Assembly: GCF_037975245.1 (NCBI RefSeq) | Contig: NC_092580.1 | Location: 10,517,001-10,581,000 of the forward strand | DNA length: 64,000 bases | Direction: 5' to 3' | Origin: Apostichopus japonicus | Lineage: Eukaryota > Echinodermata > Holothuroidea > Aspidochirotida > Stichopodidae | Part shown: piece by piece, positions 52,934 to 61,203 of the stretch | Layout: each line of letters starts with the position of its first letter | Numbering within the stretch: the first letter of the stretch is position 1 | The notes under the pieces: model-generated | The model's database searches: none | The model's input: the letters and a program-made list of their open reading frames with translations, nothing else | What the model was told of the DNA's origin: nothing | Position numbers and translations under genes: made by a program

Positions 52934-54688
52934 TCAATGATAGTTTGATATAAGATACTCTTTAAGACGTTTTTTGAAGGTGTTCAGAGTTTTACAACAA
53001 GTAATATTAGTAGGGAGGGAATTCCAAAGTTTTACGCCGACATAACGAATACCAAGTTGTGCAGACCTAAGTCTAAAGTAAGGAACAGTCAATTGATTTG
53101 GCGCACGGTTGGGATAAGGATCGTTACGTAACTGAAAATAGTTGCGAAAAGTCGACGGAGCATTATCATGTAACCAATTGAAAATAAAAATACCAACGTA
53201 GTTTCGATTTATATCATAGATACTAAGAGCGTTAAGAGTAGTAAACAGGGGTGCTGTATGCTGGAGGTAATCCGCATCACAAATATAACGGATGGCTCTC
53301 TTTTGAAGTAAGTAAAGGGGTTGAATTCTAGAGGCATGGGTACTGCCCCAAATAACATTACAATATGTAAGATAGGGAAGTATGAGTGTATTATATAAAG
53401 TGACCAATGTGCTTCTGGGAATGATTTGGCGAAGTCTATTAAGAACTCCAGCGCCTTTAGACACTTTCATACAAATATTCTGAATATGATTATTCCAAGA
53501 AAGATGATTATCTATATAAACCCCAAGAAATTTAGTAGTCTTAGACAGCATAACATCAACACCGCAAAGTCTGATACTATTAATGTTAGGATTTAAGTGC
53601 TTTGAAGGTGTACTAAACACAATAGAGGTAGTTTTCTTAACATTTAGTGGCAATTTATTTGCACAAAACCAATCATGAATATATGTAAACTCATTATGTA
53701 TAGTATCCAATAGAAAATTAATGTCATTACTGGAAAAGAACAGGTTGGTATCATCAGCATAAGAGATTATATGAAATTTGTTGCTGGCTCTATAGAGGTC
53801 ATTAACATAAATTATAAACAACAATGGACCAAGTATGGACCCTTGAGGAACACCACACTTAATTGGCTTAGAAACAGAATTTATATTATTAATAACAACA
53901 AACTGGTGACTATCAGCAAGATAGCTTTTGAACCACTGAAGTACAGTTCCCCGGATTCCATAATGACTAAGTTTTTCAAGTAAAATGTTATGGTCAAGGG
54001 TATCAAACGCCTTCGACAGATCCAGAAATATACCAGAAGCAAACTGATTATTTTCGAAAGCTTCCATAACTTTACAAGTAAAATGTAAAATAGCATGTGT
54101 AGTTGAGCGGCCAGGAAGGAAACCAAATTGATAGTTATACAGTAAATTATGCTTAGCAATAAAGTTATATAACCGTGAGAACATTATTTTTTCGATTACC
54201 TTGGAGAAACATGGGAGAATTGAAATGGGTCTATAATTATTGACGGATTCCTTTTCACCGGCCTTAAAGACAGGAACAACTCGAGCTATTTTTAAAGATG
54301 TGGGGACAACACCAAGCTCAAAAGAGGGATTACAAAGATAAGTGAGTGGAATACATAATGAATGGGCAACATGTTTTACAATAATAGCAGAAACACCACC
54401 AAAACCAGCAGCGGATGGCTTGAGTGATAGAAGTACTTTAAGGACCTCATCTCTTGTTGCAGGAATAATGAATAAAGAGTCAATGACTGGTGCTTGCAGG
54501 TACATTTTGTAGTGAGAATTAACATTAGGAATTTTATGTTGAGTGGCTGGACCAATAGTAGTAAAATAATCATTAAAAATGTTTCCAATATCCAATGGAT
54601 TAGAAAAACTGACCCCCTGATAATTAATCTGTTCAGGAGTGCGATTAGCTTGTCGACCATGTAAAAGGGTATTTATTGACCGCCACAT
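52934..54688 (-). CDS. Non-LTR retrotransposon reverse transcriptase (partial ORF2)
   Basis: It encodes 584 residues with the ordered RT motifs of the Jockey/CR1 group. These are KPSAAGFGGVS (90-100, substrate-side motif), NYRPISILPCFSKVIEKI (151-168), FLDLSKAFDTLDH (221-233, first catalytic Asp 223), GVPQGSILGPLLF (279-291) and YADD (310-313, catalytic Asp pair). FLGVYIDNHLSW and the C-terminal LWNSLP follow. The enzyme would copy element RNA at a nicked target site. There are no internal stops, which is notable for a 5'-disrupted copy. The Met used here is internal, since the frame continues upstream through AKKSYYTNIFNNNNQYAKS. No endonuclease domain remains, so autonomous movement is unlikely. 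Clade assignment within CR1/Crack/Daphne is uncertain. Confidence 0.9.
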   Translation of the reverse strand: MWRSINTLLHGRQANRTPEQINYQGVSFSNPLDIGNIFNDYFTTIGPATQHKIPNVNSHYKMYLQAPVIDSLFIIPATRDEVLKVLLSLKPSAAGFGGVSAIIVKHVAHSLCIPLTYLCNPSFELGVVPTSLKIARVVPVFKAGEKESVNNYRPISILPCFSKVIEKIMFSRLYNFIAKHNLLYNYQFGFLPGRSTTHAILHFTCKVMEAFENNQFASGIFLDLSKAFDTLDHNILLEKLSHYGIRGTVLQWFKSYLADSHQFVVINNINSVSKPIKCGVPQGSILGPLLFIIYVNDLYRASNKFHIISYADDTNLFFSSNDINFLLDTIHNEFTYIHDWFCANKLPLNVKKTTSIVFSTPSKHLNPNINSIRLCGVDVMLSKTTKFLGVYIDNHLSWNNHIQNICMKVSKGAGVLNRLRQIIPRSTLVTLYNTLILPYLTYCNVIWGSTHASRIQPLYLLQKRAIRYICDADYLQHTAPLFTTLNALSIYDINRNYVGIFIFNWLHDNAPSTFRNYFQLRNDPYPNRAPNQLTVPYFRLRSAQLGIRYVGVKLWNSLPTNITCCKTLNTFKKRLKEYLISNYH

Positions 54689-54773
54689 ACTTTTCGCATA
54701 CTGGTTGTTATTATTAAAGATATTGGTGTAGTAAGACTTTTTGGCCAGCCTGATAACATAGATTTCTATAGAA

Positions 54774-55510
54774 CAGGGGTCCCCTTACTGGGGTGCATGA
54801 ACCCCCAGGGGGTGCGTGAGTCCATCCCAGGGGGTGCGTGAGTCCATCCCAGGGGGTGCGTGAGACGTTTCTGAAACTCAAAATTAGTGTACTTTTTGTT
54901 GAACTAAAATCTGATATATCATATAATTTAGTAATGTACAAAAGTTGTACCTATCGACAAAATCTTTTGGCTTTCCATACGCATATGTTGCCCTAGTAGT
55001 ACCGTACCATGCATGTGATAAATAACTGAAATATGAAACAGATAAAACCTGCATGACTCTGCTGAAGTTGGTGTACGCATGACAGTTTGTCGTGAAGACA
55101 AAGAAACTGATATATATTTATAATTTAGTAATATACAAAAGTCGTACCTATCGACAAACTCTTTTTGCATTTCATACGCATATGTTGTCATAGTAGTACA
55201 GAACCGTGCATGTGATAAATAACTGAATTACGAAACAGGCACAGGCTGCATGACTTGGGGAAGTTGGTGTACGCATGACAGTACATCGTGAAGATAAAAA
55301 GCTGATCTGATCTTGAAGTTTCTAAATAACTACTTGTTCCTCTCTTCTTTTTTTTTTCAAATATTACACTATAAACTTGATCTATTACGAAGCACTGTGT
55401 TGCGTATTAAATTATAAAAATGACTCAGATAGTGTCTCGATAGTTGGGGGTTCGTGGAAACTCTGACATCCACAAGGGGTACTTGGGGGGAAAAAGTTAG
55501 GGAAACCCTA
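54774..55510. mobile_element. Non-autonomous hAT-like element inserted in the LINE
   Basis: The left end CAGGGGTCCCCTTACT and the reverse complement of the right end, TAGGGTTTCCCTAACT, match at 12 of 16 positions. The flanks CTATAGAA (54766-54773) and CTATACAA (55511-55518) match at 7 of 8. Near the left end CAGGGGGTGCGTGAGTCC is repeated three times. The interior is a tandem duplication of about 200 bp (54915-55118 and 55122-55310; shared landmarks GTACCTATCGACAAA and GTTGGTGTACGCATGACAGT). It is 737 bp and non-coding. Confidence 0.8.
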
Positions 55511-55640
55511 CTATACAACCAGAAATATTTGCCTTCTCATCGAAGAAATAGAACATTGCGCAGTGACATAATTGTGATATCAGACATAATTGACAGCAGG
55601 GAAAGAGGGACATATTCTAAGTATCCTGGTATAATTTGAC

Positions 55641-58217
55641 ATATTTTTTTGGCCCAATGTGAACTTGAAGCAAGCAGGTGCAATGTCATGGAAGCACACT
55701 GATCAATTTCTTTTACACTTTGCTTTCAAATTTAATACTACATCTATTTTTCTACATCCAAGATTCTGATGCATCTCAGTGTGAATAAACTACTGTCATT
55801 GGCATATTGTTAACTTCACATCTCCTGATATCATATTGTTAACTTCACATCCCCTGATGTCATATTGTTAACTATACATGCCCTTATACCATTATGTTAA
55901 CTTCACATCCCATTATATCAATTAAGTTAATTGGAACCCTCTCCAATTCGTGGTCGAAACACTCACGTAACCAAAAAAAAACTATGATGTCACACCTGTT
56001 TGCTTCAAATCTACATCATGGTACCATCTTTGATGACTTCAATGAAACTAATAACTTGATAATGCCATGCAGGGATTGCTTTGCACTTCACCAAGATGCT
56101 TTCAGAAGCCAAAATATAAACTAGTTACCTCTAAATTATCCGTTTGAATCTCATCCCTCACTTTATTCAGACTCATCACCAGCATCAGCTGTTACGTACC
56201 TTCAAAACTAAGGCCTCAATATTATAACAGATTTTACGACCAGATGGCAATGAGTTATTTCGTACATGTACAGTACGTTAGGCTATTACCTATGGACCTA
56301 TTATATAGTATTAATATAAGCCTAGGGCTAGCTTGACACTGACACAGGTTTAGGCGTTATTCTAATAGAAATAAAATTAAGTTTACAAAATATATAAACA
56401 TATTTGTTGGATTAGAAAGTCAGGGAAACAATTTTGTATTCTAATAGTTCCTGAGGAAGACTCCTCTGGTAACTTACGGTTGTTTTGAAGCGCATCATTG
56501 ACATACATACCACTGTTGACGTTTTCAACGGACAACTTGGAACTTGTTTGCAAGGTGAACGTACTTTCATTCAGACGGAATACCTCTGCAGGCGCGGCCC
56601 TTCCATAAGGTTTTACTCCCTACGTAAAAATCAGTCGGGGGAAATAAGAATACCCCCCCCCCCATCCCACCACCACCACTGCCCGCACGTGCCATTTAGC
56701 AGCATGCAGGGCTCTTTGCACTGATCAATTACCCTCTAGGCCAAGGTCCAAGGTGGCCCACAAGACAATTTGGGTGTTCGGAATTTCACTCAACTTTCTA
56801 CTCCTAATTTTGGCTTTCGTGTCGAATTTAGACATGTTCCTTAAGCTGTGACGTTCAGGCGCGTAGCCAAGGGGGGAAGGGGGAGCCGCCCCCCCCCCCT
56901 GAGCACCTTTTTCTACATCTTTTTCTACATATGTTGATTATTTTATCTCAATATTTGCCAAATGATACGACCCATGATCCTGGAGGTGGCGGGAGGGGTT
57001 GAACATTTCAAAACCGCTGGACCTTCCCTTATATAATATCATCACGGATGAAGATCCCTTTTTTAATTGCTGCCCCCCCCCCCCACACACACACACACAC
57101 ACTTGTAGCTTCTGCAAAAAGGCCTTGTTATCTTTATCTTCACTTAGAGCCGTCGATCACAACGCCCCCCCCCCCCCACCCTTATTTAACAATATATATC
57201 ACTGCTTATAATTTTGATGAAGTCACGTCCGTATACGTGGTTTCTGCAACTTATAAGTATAGCCTACTTTTGGTAAACGTTGGGTTATATGAACACGTTG
57301 AACTATTGAGGTCTAATGGAGATCAAGTTTGGTTTCAAATCAATCAGTTACATACTGCCGGAATCGACTGATCCCCCCCCCCCCTCCCCCTTCTCCCAAA
57401 TGCTATTTGTATTCGAGATCGACAACATAATCTCCGAAAAAAAGCATGGAGAACGGTCAATTCTTTTCCTCGTTCAGGTTGAAAGTGAGGAATCTTTTAG
57501 AGTCCCTAAAATATGTATGGTACAGCGAATGGTTATACATCCAAGGCCATGCAGGCAAGTGTTCCAATTTGCATGTAAACATTTGAGGCAATCGTGACAA
57601 AAACAAAACACCACCAATATTGACGACAAAGACAACAATAACTAAACAACAACAACAAAGCAAATGGCGGTAAGAGTAATTTAATTTATGTACATGATCA
57701 AATATTAATATTACAGTCATTCATAATTAATTTCATATCAAATTTTGAATGAGTTCAGAGTAAAGAATCAGATTCCGTTATCAGAAAACATCGTTAGGAG
57801 GATTCGGTTGACATTATAATAGTTTTTGTTTTGTTTCTCAAATATTAAATAGAAAGAATATAAAGAAAGATGCAAAGGAGCTTCTAGTGTCGGGATTCCA
57901 TTAAACAATTATTCGTGTGTGGGTGTTTGTGTGTGTTTATCCTGATGAACAGTGACTGTGTATTTTCATGAGTTTCTGATAATTTAAAACGTGTGGTTAT
58001 TTCTCTGTGATTTTTATATTTTTATTCTGTCTGCACTGATTGTGTGTGTCAGTGTATGTTTCCATGGATTTATTTGTGTAAGTGTATGTGTGTTTGTCTC
58101 AGCATAAACTGGGTCTATAGGTCTGTCTAGTTATCTGTATATCTGTGTCTTATTATATTCTGTGTATTTTCACACAGGCAGTTTGTTTGTGTGTCTGTTT
58201 ATGGTTTGTATATTGCT
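55641..58217. other. Non-coding stretch with repeats and one solitary element end
   Basis: Near 56870 CAGGCGCGTAGCCAAGGGGG followed by a G/C hairpin looks like one end of a hAT-like element; no partner was found. Poly-C runs lie at 56646, 56890, 57074, 57163 and 57372, the one at 57074 followed by (AC)n. GT-rich sequence precedes the L2 element (57920-58190). Short frames here are shadows of C-rich sequence. Confidence 0.45.
55803..55930. repeat. 29-bp minisatellite, about 4.3 copies
   Basis: The unit contains CATATTGTTAACTTCACATC followed by yCCTGATrT. Copies start near 55803, 55832, 55861 and 55891, with the last ones diverged (ATTATGTTAAC). Confidence 0.8.
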
Positions 58218-58222
58218 TTTTT

Positions 58223-58253
<31 letters not shown>

Positions 58254-58256
58254 TTT
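58218..58256. repeat. (TTTA)n microsatellite at the 5' edge of the L2 element
   Basis: A T-run and about nine TTTA units lead directly into the truncated RT reading frame. The junction coincides with the 5' truncation point of the LINE. Confidence 0.9.
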
Positions 58257-58257
58257 T

Positions 58258-59131
58258 TTATTAATTGGATACTTAACTACCTCACAAACAGGCCCCAGTA
58301 TGTTTCCGTAAGGTCATCGGGTTGTAATTCTGACGTCATCTTCTCGAATACAGGAGCACCCCAGGGTACTGTTTTGGCCCCATTCCTTTTCACTCTCTAC
58401 ACAGCAGATGCCAGGTCATCTGCCGAGAGTTGTTCTCTCGTTAAATTTGCAGATGACACTGCCCTGATTGGGTTGATGACGAAAGATGATGACACCCAGT
58501 ATATTGAGCAAATCAGAGATTTTGAGAAATATTGTGAGAGCAATTTCCTGGTTTTAAATGTTGATAAAACAAAGGAAATGGTAATAGATTTCCGTAAGTG
58601 TGGGGCTATCCCGAGTCCTGTCCGTATTAAAGCCCATGATGTTGAGCGAGTGGATCACTATACATACCTAGGGGTTGTACTGGATAACTCCTTGTCCTGG
58701 CATAGCCATGTTGATGCCACACTGAAGAAACTTAACTCTAGAATGCACTGCCTGCGTAAAGTGAAAATTTTTCAAATTGATGAACGTATTCTGACTATGT
58801 TTTATACTTCCACCATTTGTGGGGTATGGAAATACAATTTGATTTCTTGGGGCGGGAAGCGAGAAAGGAAGATCAGAACCGTATAGACTCTTTAATCCGT
58901 CAGGCGGGCCGCATAATTGGCAACAGCCAACCCTCTTACTCATCAAGTTATACCCATCTACTCCAACAGAAATTAGACATGATTTTGGATGATGCCGACC
59001 ACCCACTGCATGGACAATTTCAGAATGCAGTGATTCCTCGGAGCGGGAGGATGAGGCTGCCGACAGCCAAAACCAATCGTCACCTCTCCTCATTCGTCCC
59101 ACAGTGCATCAGAATCCATAATCAAAATTAA
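58258..59131 (+). pseudogene. L2-clade LINE reverse transcriptase, 5'-truncated and frameshifted
   Basis: The frame enters in the RT domain at NWILNYLTNRPQYVSVRSSG and continues with GAPQGTVLAPFLFTLYTAD, then KFADDTALIG (catalytic FADD). LNVDKTKEMVIDFRK and YLGVVLDNSLSWHSHVD follow. Near 58850 a one-base shift moves the frame to one reading ARKEDQNRIDSLIRQAGRII, then HPLHGQFQNAVIPRSGRMRL and PTAKTNRHLSSFVPQCI, ending at a stop at 59129-59131. This last part matches the C-terminal region typical of L2/Maui-type ORFs (aromatic-rich end with SGRR.R and TNR.R.SF). The finger region and endonuclease are missing. It could act only through products of intact copies. Confidence 0.88.
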
Positions 59132-59345
59132 AATCGCTAGTGTTCTTGCCCTCTGGTAACACCTTCACTGTTTTTGTCATACTTAGTCTTGCCATTGTTG
59201 GACTTTGCAATTTTATTGTCTTATTGTTTTATGTGAGTCAATTTCCATGTGCTGTATTTTAATGTTATATCCATCTTATTCTGTACAACGAGCATTTAAT
59301 TACCCGAAGCGGGTTTAATAAAGTGAATCTTATCTTATCTTATCT
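59132..59345 (+). mobile_element. L2 LINE 3' untranslated region and (ATCTT)n tail
   Basis: The 3' end has a stem-loop (ACCCG-AAG-CGGGT, 59302-59314), then TTTAATAAAGTGAATCTT and about three ATCTT units. L2-type LINEs are known to use a conserved 3' stem-loop and short tandem tails for RT recognition of their RNA; here both features are visible in sequence. The element therefore runs from about 58258 to 59345. Confidence 0.8.
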
Positions 59346-59474
59346 TTTTTCTGTATATTATTGTATATGTCATGTGATGTGTTCGCCTTTTCTGTTGTAT
59401 TTTCAAACGTCGGTTGTTCATTAGTGAAGTAGTATATCCGTGTGTGTCTCTGTGTGTATACCTACCTAACAAAA

Positions 59475-59630
59475 TGACGTTTTTGTAACGTTATATTTTC
59501 GTACCGTTTACGTCATATTAACGTTAGAAAGTTACGTTGTAGTTACGAAATTCTGTAGACTCCGGGGGACGTTATATTTACGTTATATTTAGACCAAAAA
59601 GTAACGTTGTATAAACGTTTTTATGACGCT
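59475..59630. repeat. ACGTT-rich degenerate repeat
   Basis: ACGTT occurs about nine times in 150 bp, in forms such as TAACGTTATATT, TTACGTTATATTT and TAACGTTGTATAAACG. Spacing is irregular (9-30 bp). It may be an old minisatellite or the interior of an unrecognised element. Confidence 0.55.
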
Positions 59631-60591
59631 ATCTGACCCTTTCTTTAATATGTTCATATTCTTTAACTAATGTAAGGCTCACTACAATATCATTGCCATA
59701 TGTCCCTGCCGTCTATAGCCTTCAAGGAAGGCCGTCAACGAACCGGATCCTTCACACGGCTATTCTGAACGTCAAAAGGACGGATATCTATAGGTTCCAA
59801 TAAGTTTTGATGTGATCCAACGGCTATAAACATGGGTTACGTTTTCTGACTTAACTTTAAACTTAGAAGTTTGTAAACTGGTAACTTGGTATTTGAGAAA
59901 GACGGACTTGGAATTGGATCCCAAAGACTCGGTCTCTGCTATAGAACTTTTACAAATTATCTTTGACCACCATGTTCGCAATATAGTACTAAACTGTACG
60001 CAATATACGGTATTAAGAAACGAAGTAGCCTATAAGCATTTCGTTCTTGCTGTATTGTGTTTACAGCTATTCGCAAAAAAAGACCTCCCTTCGGAAATGC
60101 ATGTATATTGTACCTCCATCTTCGTTGGGTGCAGATATTCTTAAGAAGATACAAGAAAGAAGAGCACTAATACATCTATCATATGTCATCAGAGGTTATT
60201 TTAAATAGAGGAACATTATAAAGAAAGAGTTGAAATCCAGAAATTATCTGTAATAATATATACCACATTGTATCACGAAGCCAATATTGCTTATACCAAT
60301 GGAATATTACGCTAACCTTGTCTAAAAAATGTGTTAGGCTGTAGTAAAAGTATTTATTCATAACGAATGTACATACTGATATTAACGTAATCACTATATA
60401 TAGGAAGACAGTCTTTGTAATGGATATATTGGGATACGGATATAAACTCCTTAGGAACTAGTTATTTGCCAATTATAAATGCAGATAACAGTAACTCTCA
60501 GAAATTAGGATTGTAATATTTTCCTATGTGTGTAAAAACTCCAGTCAAACAAAACCAGCTACGATAACAACCGAATCTGTTTATCGTAATT
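59631..60591. other. Non-coding stretch, no gene recognised
   Basis: AT-rich single-copy-looking sequence between the ACGTT repeat and the hAT-like element. Short frames (65-83 aa) show no domain. Confidence 0.45.
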
Positions 60592-61154
60592 CATGAGCGC
60601 AGATCCTGGTGGGAACAATGAGACGCGTCCCCACCAACTTTTTCAGTGGTTGGGGCATAATATACCGTGTCCCCACCAATTTGTCTTGACCAAACGCTGC
60701 ATTTCAAATTCCCCTGTATTGAACTATGGCGCAGTTTAATCCAGCATTATGCAAATGACATGCAGCAGTTCTCATGTATTATATTTATCCACTGCAGTTG
60801 TTAAATATTGGACGGAAATCGCATTTGCGGCAGTCTATCATTGTTTTCTGGGAGAGGACTCCAGACCCATTGTATACAAAAGTCTACTTGGATTATTTGT
60901 CCCCTAATATTTTTTCTGCAGACGCCCATGTATTTCCCCAAACTAAATTTCTAAGCCATGAGATCTAAAGTTTAAGGAGATTTGGGACCATCATTGGGTC
61001 TGGGAAGTGTTATTTCCAGCGATTTGGGAGGTATATTTGCCTAAAAGAAAAAATCTTGTACGCTACTCGCGAACCCATGGTCGCGCTCCGCTTAGATAGT
61101 ATCAGAGAAAAGACACGCGTCCCCACCATTATCCAAGACTGATCTGCGCCTATG
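60592..61154. mobile_element. hAT-like element just downstream of the TRIM gene
   Basis: The left end CATGAGCGCAGATC and the reverse complement of the right end, CATAGGCGCAGATC, match at 12 of 14 positions. The flanks TCGTAATT (60584-60591) and TCGTAACC (61155-61162) match at 6 of 8. GCGTCCCCACCA occurs near both ends (60628 and 61119). The interior (61050-61102) carries the hairpin segment shared with two other elements in this window. It is 563 bp and non-coding. Its edge lies 49 bp past the TRIM stop codon, so it may be part of that gene's 3' UTR. Confidence 0.75.
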
Positions 61155-61203
61155 TCGTAACCCGCGATATCATTTTGTTTCAATATGTAATTTCTATAAA
61201 GCG

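Larger units (their letters stand above)
52703..55640 (-). mobile_element. CR1-group LINE, interrupted by a hAT-like element
   Basis: The minus-strand element ends at the low coordinate with a polyadenylation-like AATAAAG and a short (TGAAT)n tail (about 52703-52722), typical of CR1/L2-type LINEs. The RT ORF covers 52934 to about 54770. Reading upstream, the RT frame meets the hAT-like insertion (54774-55510). After removing it and one TSD copy, LYRN joins YVIRLAKKSYYTNIF with one frame slip, which fits the linker before the RT domain. The part beyond about 55640 was not recognised, so no endonuclease was found and the 5' end is lost. Confidence 0.8.

Noticed and set aside
58668-59102. 144-aa minus-strand frame
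   Set aside because: It is the complement of the L2 reverse transcriptase reading frame.
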